64,000 nt of DNA, from contig CM068831.1 in NCBI GenBank assembly GCA_028554795.2, positions 30,656,659 through 30,720,658 of the forward strand, written 5' to 3'. The DNA comes from Sinohyriopsis cumingii. Its lineage: Eukaryota; Mollusca; Bivalvia; Unionida; Unionidae. This document shows, one piece after another, positions 37,752-51,590 of the stretch. The position numbers and the translations under genes were made by a program. The notes beneath the pieces are model-generated. The model had not been told where the DNA came from and did not search any database. It saw only the letters and a list, made by a program, of their open reading frames with translations. The first letter of the stretch is position 1; the number at the start of each line of letters is the position of its first letter.

Positions 37752-40700
37752 ATGACAGGAAACACCATATAGAGACTCTGAATACTTGAAAGAGACATAT
37801 GCATATAGAGACATCCGAATACTTGATAAAAACGTTAACTGACGAAATTAATAAAATACTATTAAGTGATAAAAACATGATAGACTCACGTTTTCTATAA
37901 GAGTGAACAGGACTAACAAAACAGTGAATACGTAGACAGATGCAAAGCATATCATCTTAAATGTCATTCTTTTTAGGTTGTCAAGTACAAAATAGAACAC
38001 GTGTACCGCATTGCAGGGATACCTTAATATTGTTAATTTAAGACTTAATTTTGTTCAGATAAAAACATAATCATAAGGTTTCAGAGATGTAATTCATATT
38101 TACAAGCTGTTTTCAGTTTTTGAAGTTTATTTGATTTAGTTGTTTAAATTAGTACCTGTAAATACAAAGTGCGCATTAATACGTTTTGGACTGAATAATT
38201 ATTTTGGAATTATAGTGTATTCATTAAATGACCTGTTGGATTGTATTATCAGATTACGCCAAGATTGTTAATACATCGCCACATTCCAAGCCATATGCAC
38301 ATTAGCACATCAAAAATACAGGCACGTCATCACATTCTTTATTGCATCTTATTTTGAAAGCTATTGGAATTTTTGTTGAAGCTTTCTACATTTGGACCTG
38401 TTATTAAACTTTTAGGTTTATCTGTGATTTAATTCACCCTCATGAAAGTTCTATTTTCTGTTTGTTTTCTAGAGATATAAATTATTTGCTAAATATTACT
38501 AGAATTGTTGATTTCTGTTCTTTTCTCTTGCTTTTTTAAGACCAGAGTCGAATCATATATACTTATTTGAATCTTTTCTACTCTCGTCTCTCCGATTTAA
38601 TAAAAAATTATTACTGTATCAGCAATCATTTACATACGATCATGAGCAATACTTTTAATTGCTGACTTGCGCCCTGAAAGACAATTTTGTTTTCCTTTAT
38701 GAACGTGTCTCAGACGCGATTTAGTTAGCATTATTTCTCCAAATAAAATTCCACTACCAAAGGTATACTTCATTCACCTTAAATGTCGCTAGTGTGTTCC
38801 TCTAACGACCTATGGCTGAGAAACAGTTTGTTCAAAGAGTGAAATAAAAACCACACAAGCTCTTGTTCAATAATTTGCAACTTGCTTTAAACTCATTTTT
38901 ACACGCTTGCTAATTTTGATTCAAATCATAGAAAACGGAATAAAATGTTAAGGTTTCAATCAACCATATAAGAATATAGGTAACTTCACGAAAACGATTA
39001 TTCACTGCAGACTTTAGAAATATATTTGGGAAAGATTCATATGAATGAGAAAAGCTCTCAAAAGGAAGGAGGTAAAACAAAAGCAAGGACAAACTAATAT
39101 TTGAGCTCAGCATTATGAGCATAGTTCAAAGAATATGCATTACTTAATAGTTGCTGTATATTTTCTTGGGCATGGGTTTTATGTATTCAAACAAACGTGT
39201 TTAATCGTGTTGCATTTGACAAACCACTTCCAAAAGAAGCCATTTTAAACATGTATGCCAAAAGATAAGTGAAATCCTTTACAGAAATGCTGGAATTCAT
39301 ATATAATTTTCAGCAAATGTTGACAGCGAGACTATCACCATAATTGAAACTTTTTACAATGAAGCCATAACATGATGCTTAAGATGTCAACTAATTCGTA
39401 AGCAAAGCTAGACAGTGAAGACATCGTATTGATTATTCCGATTTCCATGAGTCGGATTACAATTGATGATCGAATAACATTAGGAATACCACAACGGAAA
39501 TTATGAAAATAAGTAAACAGCCTGTGCCAAAAATGAGCCGTAGTGACCTTAAAGATAATTTTAGTTCTCTGATAAAAAGTAAATTTATAAAGCGAATAGA
39601 TCAATGTGTCAAGGTTACCTATACATGCATCTAAATGGGAGACACAATGATAAGTAAACCACCATTGTATAAGCAATTATCAATTGTAGGTTGTTGAAGA
39701 TAAATTATATTAAGAAATATTTGCTCAAAGAGACTGAATAGTAACAGATGTGTTAAAAGAAAATGCAGAATCAACAGTTGTTAAACTGGGTTTAGGTTAT
39801 CAAGGTAACTTCATCATGTATTATAAATATTGGAGCTTTATTTGCGCTGGTTGCAAAGTTAATATAGTACACATTATAGTTTCAAAAAGCATATTGAAGT
39901 TGCTACATCTGTCATGATTAAGTAAGACAGTATTGATGACACGGTCGATAAATGAATAAGTAATAACGAAATAAGTCGTGACGAATATAATATGATAGCT
40001 TCCATATAAAACACCGTAAAGGGTTATAAAAACCAAGAATAGGACAGCAACAATTAAAATAATGCTTACACAAGTTTGCTGATGTATCATGTTAGACAGT
40101 GTCAGAGAAATAATTGTTTTCATCTTGCTGGTATAAATTAGTTTCCTTGTCTATTGATAAAGTTACAAAATTTGACCGCGTGAAATCAGAAGTAAATGTT
40201 AGACTAAGTGTTTCTCATTGAAGTTATGTGTGCCTCTCTGCATTGACACATTGATAACTTTCAGATTTCGATTTTAACAAAGACTAACATTGCTGACAAA
40301 TTAAAGTAGCGTATCATATGTTAAAGAGATGGAGTGCATCTTTAAGGAAAATAGTGCACTAAATGATTTGATTATGTTACAAGACTTTAAGAAAACAAAA
40401 TTACACAATGTTGTTCAGCATCTACTAAATGATGATGTTCACAGTTGTAAATGATGCAAAATTTCCGTTCTGATCTTCTCTCTATATAGAGGAAATGTAT
40501 TATATGCGTACATGTTTTTACTTGATATCATGCATCTAGTACTTATCAAACAGAAACATTGTCTTAGTTGATTAGGACCAGACAAATCAGAGTACGCACA
40601 CAGAGGAGCATGCTGCATGACTATATCATCTTCATTAACATCTCTGGGGTTGATAAAGCCTTTGATATCTATACTAGATATCAAAGGTTAATAAAACGTT

Positions 40701-40850
40701 TGATCGTTTCATCATGTGTTTTGCCTCAGCAGTATAACAGGCGCAGGTATAGCTAATTGTGATATCCCATTGTTATCAAAACTTAGCATCTTCTCCAAAT
40801 TATTTGGTATAGAAATATAGATGAAAAATATGCCGCATTAAATGGAACAA
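37749..40850. other. AT-rich intergenic DNA
   Basis: Two hydrophobic minus-strand open frames (39335-39676, 39821-40123) carry no family motif and are probably chance. A perfect 13-bp-stem hairpin lies at 40659-40687 (CCTTTGATATCTA, 3-base loop). Confidence 0.4.
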
Positions 40851-41009
40851 TCAGGAGGGACGTAGATCTGAACAATGACAGCTCCCTATAGAATGGGGAT
40901 TCTTAAATAGGCTCGATGCGTCACCATGAAAATTCTAAGAGTCTACTGTTCGGAAGGAACCCATTTGCCATTTGTTGTGACCCAAATCGGTGATAGAGAT
41001 TAGCCTGAT

Positions 41010-41740
41010 AGTTGAGATGCTGCAAAATGCTACTTCTATGGTCACAGCTTTGTCCAGACGAGTGATCAAGAACAGCCCCATCTCTTCAGTCGGGTTTTCA
41101 GTCCAAACTTCAGGGCTATATTCAAAGCATTCTGTTTAACTGATGATTAGAGAAACATGCATTGTTCATTGAGCCACTTATGGAGTTAAAGAAACGGAAA
41201 TAATTTCTCGATATTGAATTAAATGAGGAGAATCAAAAGCCAGCCTATCATCTTTCGTTATCTCTAAGGCACTTAGGGGCTTGGCTGCAGATTCAAAGGT
41301 TGCAAAAGACCTTAGAGCCACTAAATTGATTAAAGAATGGAGCAGAAAAGCTCATGACGTTGATCTGCTTTGCTCAAAGCGATTAATAGACATACATGTT
41401 ACGGAATTCCACAATAATCTGTTAACATCACCCATTAGATTAGTGCGGTCTAAACTTTGATGGTTCCAGTGGGACTGAGATGACAGAAAGTTTAATCTCT
41501 CATAAGTCTCTTAAGTAAAACGAATCAACATTTGATTCTTACAAATAATTTCATTCTGCTTTTCTACTGCACTACTTTACCTATATCGATAAAAGGCGAG
41601 TTCTTCATTAGCTCATCTGACCGTATCATTTGCAACCCTTTGTGTTACTTTGACTGAAAAAAATATAGACAACACGAAGAAGGCTGCAAGAGGAAAGCAG
41701 CCTGCACCAGATGTGGATATGAGTGTCAAGATGGTTCGTC
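41010..41740 (+). pseudogene. ORF1 protein of Jockey-like element
   Basis: A clean frame at 41242-41460 reads SLSSFVISKALRGLAAD, KDLRATKLIKEWSRKAHDV and RLIDIHVTEFHNN, matching in order the nucleic-acid-binding N-terminal part of Jockey-type ORF1. It ends in a premature TGA. About 210 bases further on, another frame gives a zinc-knuckle remnant (HEEGCKRKAACTRCG, about 41673-41717). The sequence between is scrambled, and the first CCHC box is lost. Role: RNA binding in the retrotransposition particle. Confidence 0.65.
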
Positions 41741-42799
41741 CTACTTCCTTGATGATACAAGGTTTGTTGAAATCCTAAGTCATCTCAGCGGAGGAAAAGA
41801 TAAAAACATTTCCTCAAATTCGATCTGTACCAATACAAAAATTATCTGGCTAAAGGGTGAGACCACGTTTACAGCTTCACACCACCTAAATCTGCCTTTG
41901 TTTGAAAATTGGCAGTGAAGCAGAAAGGGCAATCTACTCATCCACCAGTATGACAAATATGAAACCAAACGTAAACCGTCTAAAGACAGGAAAAATTCAT
42001 ACAAAAAAAAAAAGAAAAAGAAAAACAACACAGCAAACCACTGGAATCGGTGGGCGTAATAACAGATCTGGCCCATCCTAGGAACAGCAGAACCATAGAG
42101 CCATACTAAATACATGCTTAAAACGTAATAAATATAGAAATAAGTAATCTGCTAGATTTCTGAAAGGATCTGACAACCATATTAAGTGCTAAATATGGAG
42201 ATTTTAGACACTGGATATCCGACTAATGTCTTGCCAGGGACAACTCTCAGAAACTTTCACCACCTCCATAAATATGAGCTTATGTTTCAATTGGCGAAGT
42301 TAACGGTCACTATATACATTAGAGCCGTTAATATATCAATACAAAAGGAAGTAGTTAGAGGGTTCCTTCAAAGACAATCTTTGCCATTTAACTGGTAAAT
42401 TGTACACCTACCCGCATCTATTATATGATCTTAAATGTTGGTAGACCTGGCCATCTGAAGTTTGCCTTCTTAACTAGATATTTGTGACAGACACTACACG
42501 ATATGTTATTTACAATAGTAAAGGGCTAGATAAAGGAAGGCATTTAATAAGGTAGATTAGTAAACATTTAAATCACTCTGCAAATCAAATTTGATAGCAG
42601 ATATTATCCATACCATAGTAGATAAAATACTCTTTTGACTAACATACTGCCGGATCATGTTGGAGATCCAACATTAAGGCATCTTTGATTCATAAACGTA
42701 TCACCAAACTATGGTTTGATGATTACTTTAATGAACCTAGCACAAGCGGGAAAACGTCCGTCAACATTTCAGCTCCAGTTCAACATCATAAATCTAAAT

Positions 42800-43660
42800 A
42801 AATGCTCTACCATTAGAGACAGCAACAGGAACAAATTTGAGACATTGCATCTCTAACTTAAATGGAATATGGTAGGAAAACTCTCTGACAAAAATAAACA
42901 TTGCTGTATCAAGCTCTTAAATAAATCTGATGAAATAGACGCTACATTGCAAGTACGTTCAAATACATTAGCCGAAATATTCCGCACAAACTCCTCTCAA
43001 GGCAACTAATTTTTGAAGACTTCCGCCGTATTCCCTGCATAAAAGATTGGTTCCTTTACTTTTCAGATCCGTCGATAATATACACTATCAACTTCTGAAA
43101 AACGATTTAAAACAGTTAATACGCAGCTTAAAAGCTTTGCTTCAAGACAATATGGGAAATTGACAACTTCGATCGTCTCATGTGAGAAGCAGTTGTGTTA
43201 CCAGTACTTAGCCCTGAAAAAGATCATACCAACGCTTCCAAATACCGTCCCATATGACTTACAAGCTGTATTTGCAAACTCTTGGAACGATTGATAAATG
43301 ATAGACTCATCTGTTACACTGAGTTTACCAAACTTCTGTCAGACCATCGATGTGGATTCGGACACCAGACAAGCATAGGCGGATATCAGACGATTTTTAG
43401 CTTTCTATAAGAAAGAATATATAGCAGTCGTTGTTTATGACTTTGATAAGGCTTGTCACACCACGTGGATGTACTGCATAAGGAATAACATATTTCGCCT
43501 ATCTTAGAAATTTCAGAGTTATTGTAGATACTACCCTGTAGGAACAACATCATCGGGTAGCGTGTGTACCTAGGGACAGCACATTGTTAGCCAGCCGCTA
43601 TTGCCAACGTCAGAATTAACAATATAGTTAAATGCCTTAATACTATTATGTGTTATTTAC
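42800..43660 (+). pseudogene. ORF2 reverse transcriptase of Jockey-like element
   Basis: Upstream frames (about 42865-43010) give KLSDKNK and NTLAEIFRTNSS, the linker before RT. The RT then shows KYRPI-stop-LTSCICKLLERLINDRL (about 43243-43315), LLSDHRCGFGHQTS, motif A VVVYDFDKACHTTW (43430-43470) and, after a gap, RINNIVKCLN (about 43612-43641). The YxDD box expected just after that is not found. Both the stop and the missing box make it dead. Confidence 0.75.
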
Positions 43661-45269
43661 AGTTAGAAGTGAGCAAATGAAAAAGTTTCAAATTGTGACG
43701 ATCTCTACATTCATCTTAATTCAAACAATGTGCAATATAACCTCTCTCTAAAATGTTTTGAATGCAGAGCCTCCTATTGCGATAAAAACCAAACGCCGGT
43801 TACTTATAAAACATTGCTACAAATTACTTTACAAATTTTGCATCATTCAGAGTTATAAGTATCCTGATTGAATGAATTTAAGTGTATCTAGCAGATGTAG
43901 CTTAATTTCTGAACGAAATACCACGTGTGGGTGGTATTAGATGCTCATATAAAAGGATTGTTGGATATTTTTAAAACTGAAACAATACCTCAAACATTAA
44001 CTGATATTTACGGACTTTACAATTCTCCCTAACGTTTTGTTGAAAATAGGATTCAAATAAGACCCCAAAAGGGCATGATGAAATTAAAATTAAGAAATCA
44101 TTCTCATGCACAAGTGTTATCAACTTTCATATCCTCCCCAATACAAGTTTTCGCGTTTCTCGTAGATCGTAACAACTAATATATACTTTCCTCGTCTGAT
44201 ATTAAAATGATCTGTTTTTAAACGTTCCAGCGCTAACAAGCACGAAATACTATCCAGAAGAAAACATAGTTTTGATAATTAGATTGCAGCATAAACGAGG
44301 CCCTTTTAAGTCAGGATGTAAGATGAAAATGCAAAGGCATTAAATGTTTGTTGCTCATAAAATCAGCACAACAAATACCAAATCTTTCCTATAGAATGAC
44401 TACATAAGGTTTAATGACTCGAGGGACAACAAATAATGGCCTAGCATTTACAGGAAATAAGTATCTTTCTAAGTTATTATTCGATCGTAATCTGGGTTTA
44501 GATATGACAATGCTATCGAAAAGTACTAAATATAAGCTTCCGAATTTGATACAAAATGTTTAAAGATATTCTACTACTTCAATCAGAACATGAGAGAGCA
44601 AGGCTGATGATACATAAACAACTTGAGCAATACTTTTTCGAAAAATACTAAGTTTCATACTTTATTAATGTTAGGTTACTGTTTTATTTCTTGCATCATT
44701 ATACACTTGGTCTTGTAATAGAACACTGTTGTTTTTATTTGTATAGTTTACATTTATGACTTGTTACAGCTCCAAAGACAATATCTTGATTCAAGTATAA
44801 TATACACTTTGTAGTATAGTCTATGGTTTTATGGATAAAGTTAAGACTGTAAAAATCTCTATCTTGCTAAAATGAAAAATAAAAAACTACTATTGCAGAT
44901 GCTAATGCAACATAATTTAACAGAATAACAGAAAACACATTTGTGATAATTCAACAATGTAAATGCATTCACAGCTTATGGTTTTAAATATGTAATTGAA
45001 ATTAGCAAATACATTAGTTGTGTGGTGCATATCTTGAAAAATCTAAGGCTGGTAATCAAGCTTGTAGCTGATGCAAGCCCGATATCACGCACGTAAATTC
45101 ATTTGCTATGCACCTTGCTTCTTAGGTTTTGCACGAGATTACATCTTGCTACAAACATAGTTTGTTATTATAATTATTATTCTGATGTTTTATTATCCTT
45201 CGCATACTGCGACAATAAGAAAAGTGCCATCATGGGTTGATCGGTTATTCCAATTATATACACAATAAT

Positions 45270-45770
45270 TCGTCACTGAGTTGTGCAATTTGTAATTTAT
45301 TTGAAACTTCAAAAGGATACAAGCACATTTAATTGTATATTTCTTATCCTAATGTCTTTCCTTAAACTTGTATTAGTTCTGCCGTTTGAGTTAGGCATTT
45401 GAGTGAGATCCAGATCTTGCAGGACTAGGGACCATTGATATTTGTTTTCAGATCCTGACACCATGATTGGAGGTATTCTCAGTCTTTCTCCACAACCATT
45501 ACTAATTATAGCATTACTTTACCAGTGCTTGACCTGTCCATTCAGGGCATCACAGTGTGGAATTCACGATTATCAGCAGTTTAAATATCTTTTAATAGTT
45601 GTAAATTAATTTGCAAATAAGTATGATACTCGTTTGGTATCCAATGACTTCATATCAAAACAATGGCAAGCAATAGTTATGAAATTTCGTCAATTTTGGA
45701 ACTGTTACATTCTTTCCAAAACTTCTAATATTCTACTTATTGTGCATATGAAGGATATATTTATTCAAGA
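45270..45770 (+). repeat. Diverged repeat family Y, copy 1
   Basis: It aligns in direct orientation with 47085-47585 through blocks such as ACAATAATT, TTTGAA..TT, TATTTGTTT, CA..GTGATTGGA...TCTCAG and CACGATT..CAGCAGTTTAAA, with many differences between. It encodes nothing recognisable and its class is unknown. Confidence 0.45.
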
Positions 45771-47084
45771 TGCAAGTATTAAGAGATTAGAAATATCACT
45801 CTAATATTTGATCTGGAAGTAGTTGTCTCTTGCTAACAGAGCAGCAAACTTGGTAGCTATTTTGGCCAAAGATTTTACGATTTTACGATTGTTTGTGTCT
45901 GTTACAAATACAATATTTTAAAATCTGCTATTAAATTAAACCGGTCTTTACAAATGAAATTATGATGTCAAAGAATGTTATTACTGAGATGAATGATGAT
46001 GGTAAGCCCTTGTTTTTCGACCTTACATTTGTCTCCTATAATATTCATTACCATTCTGCTTAGTTCGATGCCTGGTTGGATAACTTGTGCTCTGTCGGAA
46101 AGCACGGCGAGGTACCTGCATTCAAGGTTCATTACCATGCCTTAATGTTGCTATTGATAGAAAAAAAATGTCTTCTCTTCAACAATATAAGTGGAATATC
46201 TCTGGTGAGCATTTTCGTTTAACTATGCAGAAACCTAGATGTATTCATAAGCAATAATTTCATGCATATATAATATTATCTACCCATTGCTCAATTGCAA
46301 AATTCAATAGTTAACAGTGCAGTTTTAATTTCATTTATAAGGCTGAGAAACCTCAGATTTAATTAAGGATTCTTTCATGGAAATTCACCAAATACAAAAT
46401 TGAAATTGCAATTAAGATGCAAAATATTTCATGACAATCATGTGGATTCCAAAGTCTGCCTGAAAACTATATGACACTCAAAATATATTCCGTTTTAGCT
46501 TTGGGGATTTATTTTTACAAAAATCTATTATTTCACGCAAGAAGCATGCGATTGATATATGTTTCCAATATCCATTTATTGAGTGAATAGACGTACATAT
46601 CTTGATCATAGGGGTCTGCGTTTTAAGCTCAATAACATGGGATTAGATTTTGAACAAATATTTAGACATTGTTCTTATTTTCATGAGTATTTAGAAATAT
46701 ATTAAAATTGAATAAAATCGGCCTTTGCATGTGAAATAGTGTTTTGTTTTGGGAAATACACCTTGACATGCCTGAGCAATATACATAGAGACAAATACAA
46801 ACAAACTTCAATACTTTAATATTCTGACATATATCGACAGTTCGAAAACATTAAAAAGGTACCACTTATCATCTCTTCAACAGCTTAAAGGGAAAGTCCA
46901 TGCTCGATACATTCTTTTCATAGTTTGGGAATCCAGATACATTCACACCTAATAATTGTGTGCATTTAAATTAGGTAAGCAAATAAATTAGGTATTGTTG
47001 ACATCTCATCTGATAATGTAACATATGTCCTGTTACGGCAACTATCGTCAGATTTGGAAAAAAACTACTGTCGTACAAAAATGA

Positions 47085-47585
47085 ATACAATAATTTGCCA
47101 TAGTGTGGTTTCAATTTATTTGAACCTTTATACGGATGCAAACAAATCTTAATAGCGTGGTTGTAATTATGTTATCACATGCTGATGGTTCACTTCTCCA
47201 TATTCGAAGACATAATGGTATTTGTTTCACACTCTAGCACAGTGATTGGAACAATCCTCAGCTTTTATTGAAACGGATATCTAACTCAGATATATACTAA
47301 TCATTCTCAATATAAAATATTGTGGTTCGTACGTTCAGGATGAGCCTTGGTAAGGCCCTAGATCTGGTACTTTATGGCGAGTATAATACATGTTTCTCTC
47401 TAAGGCAAAATATTGCATATAGCACGATTCCCAGCAGTTTAAAATCTAACAATAATAGGAAATGAACATAAAAGTGAGTTGATGACACTCACTTGATCCT
47501 AAAGTGTGTATGTCATTGTCCCATTGATAACAAAACGTTTCATATTCTACCTGACTTGCACATAGGTTATGTAATTACTCCAGAT
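47085..47585 (+). repeat. Diverged repeat family Y, copy 2
   Basis: Direct copy of 45270-45770 at about 1.8 kb distance; see that entry for the shared blocks. Confidence 0.45.
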
Positions 47586-49189
47586 TCATTGTTTGAGCAA
47601 ATAAAAATACCAGATTTAATTCATAGTTATTTTTTAATAATACTAGATAAACAGAAATGTCTGATATATTACCTAAGTGACATTTTCTTCATCTCTTTAA
47701 GATATTATTACACCAAATGAGGCTAAAGTCTAATTCCTGAGAATTTCATTATTAGTTTTCTAGCCCTTTACCCGTAGATCTAATCACTAGTGCTAGATGT
47801 TTGTTGTAGTCATTATAAAGTACCATTTAAGTCTGAACAGAGAATGAGTTATTAATTGACATCAGTGTTTTGGTTTATATGTAAGATAATGTATCACATT
47901 AGTGTGTATTGCATTGTTCTGCACACAAATTCCATTCAATTTATTATAATGGTACTATTTTCAGAATATGCAATGTATAATATGCTGATTGTTTACTTTG
48001 TTCTGTTCCAATAATTGCTATACATAAGTAAGGTAGTCTTGGTGTATTTGAACATGTAAGAAATGCATAGGAGTACACTAAAATGCTTTCCAGAGGAAAT
48101 ACATATGAGGTGCCTAATCTATAATAGCTGATCCTTATACATATAACTGAAACTCCTTTGCAAGTATTAGTTAGCCACATATATTTTAAAGTAATAAAGC
48201 ATTACAATAAAAAAGGAAACATTAGTGCTGAAATTGACTGAAAAGACATTCTAGAACAGTTAAGTGATCATATTATAATTTTCCGCCCTCTTGAAAGAAG
48301 GGATTATAACGCATAGAAAAGTGAAATGCGTGATACCTGAAGACGCAAGAAAATTACATTGAAATAATATTTGAAGGCAAGAACCGAATTTAGAAAATTA
48401 AACATGTGACTCAAATTCTCTTATGAATCAAACGAGAGGTCACATGAATAAGAACAGCACCATGGCAAAGATTATATTGACCTGACGCTTTTACCTTGGA
48501 GGAAAGCAGCCATAAAGTTAAAAGCACGACGCCGTACCTACCCTTCTAGAGAAAAGAAACTATTAAGAAACGATTCATTGAGACCATTTAATCACACCAC
48601 TATCTGCAACTCCTCATTCGTTATTAGCGTTTCCACAAATGTTAAAAACCCCGGCTGAGGTCATAACAAGACTTTAAAAAGTAGTATTAGCAACTGCATT
48701 GCTTGGGGCTCTGTATTAAAAGATTAGTGTTAGGTGTCAGGGTAATGTGACTTCGTAGGATACGATGCTACATATCTGCGGCATGATACCCCAATGCTAG
48801 ACATTACTATAAAACTGCCAATAGGCAAACATCGTAACGATATAACTACATTTTTTAATGCGATATTAGAAATCTAAATCACACACACTTATATTAAATA
48901 TAGTAAAATAATATTCAAAAATCGGCGATAAATATAAAGTGAAAAGAGGCAAATCAAATTTCGTTGATCAGATAGTATTTGATACAGGTGTGGAGAAACT
49001 TCATCGCATCCAGAAAGCAATAGGAAAATTTTTATGAAAGATGCAAATTAAACGTTAATCTCAGAATGTCAAGTGCTGAAATATTAGATAAATTTAAATG
49101 AGATGGAAAGGCACGTGAAAAAATGAAATTGATTAATTTCGTATTTTCACAGGCACATGAGACTAGACGTATGTTTGGCTGAGTTTTGT

Positions 49190-49412
49190 AGGTTTAACGC
49201 CATTTTTCAGCATTTCGTATCCTACACGAGGCAGGTAGTATATTTGGTTGAGGAAGAACCAGGGAAAATCCCCGGAATAACCACCGAACAACTGGATTCT
49301 AGTTGCAAATTTTCTCCCAAGTCAATGCTGGCCGAGCGGACAGAAGTGAAATCTGAGTGATATCTAAAGGAAACACCAGAGACTATTCGGCTGCCCTGGC
49401 CACCATAAACGA
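49190..49412 (-). mobile_element. tRNA-derived SINE, copy 2
   Basis: On the minus strand it ends in TGCTGAAAAATGGCGTTAAACC (about 49191-49213) and shares with copy 1 (31049-31255) the body block GG.TCTTCCTC and the CCCGG/CCCTGG region. Its head has a TGGCCAGGGCAGCCGAAT stretch (about 49388-49405) that may be a tRNA-like A box. The B box is degraded. Confidence 0.75.
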
Positions 49413-50315
49413 GGGCTTAGCAAAGAGGCAAATCCATACACCATCTTATGAGAAGTATAACTTATAAAGAAAATATAACACGATGATAATTGAAAGAAAG
49501 GATCATAAATATTGAGGGACGTGCAAACTGCATTAATCTAGGTAAAAAATTGGCACTGGAGCAGCACAGTTAATAAAACACATAATATATCCTATGCCAT
49601 CTTTATCCTTTTCATTTTCAGTCAGACGCTGAAATCAATCAAAGGTTCGCGAAAAGAAAAATCATAACCAAATACTGCGATACCAAAGCATGAGTTTAGT
49701 ACAGTTTTTCCTTCCAGGATTTGTCTAGTTAAGATTAGCAAGAGAGTTGAAAACAAACCAGGATGCAATAAGTCATAATTGACATTGCGTCATGTACTCA
49801 TTATGTTTTGTTCCAAATTGTTCATGACTAAGGTGCATTTAAGATGAGGTTTTCGAAGTAGACATTGTGTAAGTCTTAATTCTATGATCTTTCGTTTTTC
49901 GATGACATACACCTTATTTCAGCTTATTGTAGTTAACATTTGCAACTCCTGTCATAAATTTAGAATTGCATGATCGTGTGCTGCTCTTTCAGAGGACTTG
50001 TATTGGACACATCTGTGACAAAATTCGCGCCACAAATAGTTTAATTAATAGAAGATAAAAAAACAGTTTTGTCTAGGTATATGCAGGTTTAGCGCATGTT
50101 CTAAAGTCCTTATTCTTTATACCTTGTTTGAGATTATTTATAGGAAGGTATGTTCTGAGGAGACAGGATATTTTAAAGAACAAAAACTGTGAAATAGTGC
50201 TATTTATCTCCATTGTCTCCAGTTCTAGCGAAAATATAACATGAAAAAAGACTTTATCTCACCCGTTGAATATACATGTATCAGTACCCGATCTCCTCAG
50301 TTGCTGTTAGCTTCA

Positions 50316-50383
<68 letters not shown>
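50316..50383. repeat. (TA)n microsatellite
   Basis: About 33 perfect TA units. A shorter GA repeat follows at about 50536-50591. Confidence 0.95.
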
Positions 50384-50386
<3 letters not shown>

Positions 50387-51149
50387 TTATTATGAGATAA
50401 TACGTACAAAAGGAAAACGGTGATCAATATGAAGTGAAAATATTCATGGCAACGCTTAGCTGATTAAGTAATTATTACATATTAACGTCGCAGAAAATTA
50501 CAAGAAAGAAAGGACAGGAAATTCATGATATCCAGAGAGAGAGAGATATATAGGGGGACTGAGACAAATACATAGATAGAGAGAGAGAGAGTGAGTACAG
50601 TAAATTGATAAAGATGGTAAAATAAACAAATGTAAAAAGATAAGTGATGAAATATAAGCTGAATTTCAAATTTAGATGGTGAGATGAATTGCTCAAAATT
50701 AAATTAAATCACATTCATTTATTTAGTATGTCATCGCATTTATTTGTACAAATGTGGAATAGAAGTCTAAAAAGAAAAGCATGCCAATAAATGTAGCAAT
50801 CCGAATGAGGAATCTTGGCAAAACGTGCGCAAGATGAGAATCTAAATATTAGGTAATATAAGCATGTCATTGAACTTGAGTACGAAATGTTGAATATGAT
50901 CAGTATTTTGGTGAAAACTATATCATGTAGATTTCGCAAAGTTTAAATGAATTGAAAAAAAGAATAATTTGAGCCAAAAGGCATCGGTGAAACTGTGCCG
51001 TGTATGATTACTATTCCTTCGATTGATGAATGCAGTGTTAATAAATGGCCTAAAAGTGTTGTAGAAGTAGTAGTAGTAGAGTAAGTTGCTGTGTACCACA
51101 TAGTAGCCTAAGGGGCCATGATATATTTTCGGTTTGGAAACAAACGTCG

Positions 51150-51590
51150 AGATATCAGGGTTACTTCAGTGCATTCTGTGGATACAGACATCTAATGCAA
51201 TTTTCAAAAACCAATACGTTAATGTTTGGCCAAATTACTACACTGTGTAGTAAAGTCGTGAAATCACGCTTATTTTTTATAAAAAAACTTTTCGAAGAGG
51301 AAATTATTAAAAGAATGAAAATGAGATATTGTGTGGCTTAATTTGACAAGAATTCCCTCGTAAGTACCAACTCTAAAACTCCAGTCGCTAGATTTGCCCC
51401 TTTTGTATTACGTGGTAACTGTTGCGACAGTAATACCATAAAAATCGTTTGAGGTTATAACCAACTAATGCATACAATTTACCCACACACAGGTTTCGTT
51501 GGAAGAATTTTGCCCATTTATTTCCTGTTAAATATTATCTTCCAATCATCGACCTTCATTCTATGAAATACGGTAATTTTACAATACCAC
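51150..51590 (+). repeat. Diverged repeat cluster, unit 1
   Basis: It aligns in direct orientation with about 52300-52620 (ATCTAATGCAA, TTAA.GTTT.GCCAAATTA, GTGGTAACTGTTGC..CAGTAATACCATAAAAAT) and, at its end, with 53130-53180 and 53880-53920 (AATCA.CGACCTTCATT). These suggest an array of roughly 1.2-kb units, strongly diverged. Nothing in it codes for a recognised protein. Confidence 0.4.

Larger units (their letters stand above)
41010..43990 (+). mobile_element. Jockey-like non-LTR retrotransposon relic
   Basis: In order on the plus strand: ORF1 (gag-like with zinc-knuckle remnant, 41.0-41.75 kb), a region where an endonuclease would be expected but is unrecognisable (41.9-42.75 kb), and a reverse transcriptase (42.8-43.65 kb) with Jockey-type motifs. 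Many stops and frameshifts occur. No poly(A) tail or target-site duplication was seen, so the ends are approximate. Confidence 0.75.
43991..49189. other. AT-rich DNA with a diverged repeat pair
   Basis: It holds the repeat pair at 45270-45770 and 47085-47585. Otherwise no gene or RNA is supported. Confidence 0.45.

Noticed and set aside
39335..40123. Two hydrophobic minus-strand frames (113 and 100 codons) that look like membrane protein pieces
   Set aside because: No receptor motifs, no splice signals joining them, and the residue mix (I, L, F, Y, S) is what random AT-rich DNA gives.
41780..42115. 111-codon minus-strand frame with a Phe run
   Set aside because: It is antisense to the Jockey ORF1/ORF2 region; the Phe run comes from an A-rich stretch on the plus strand.
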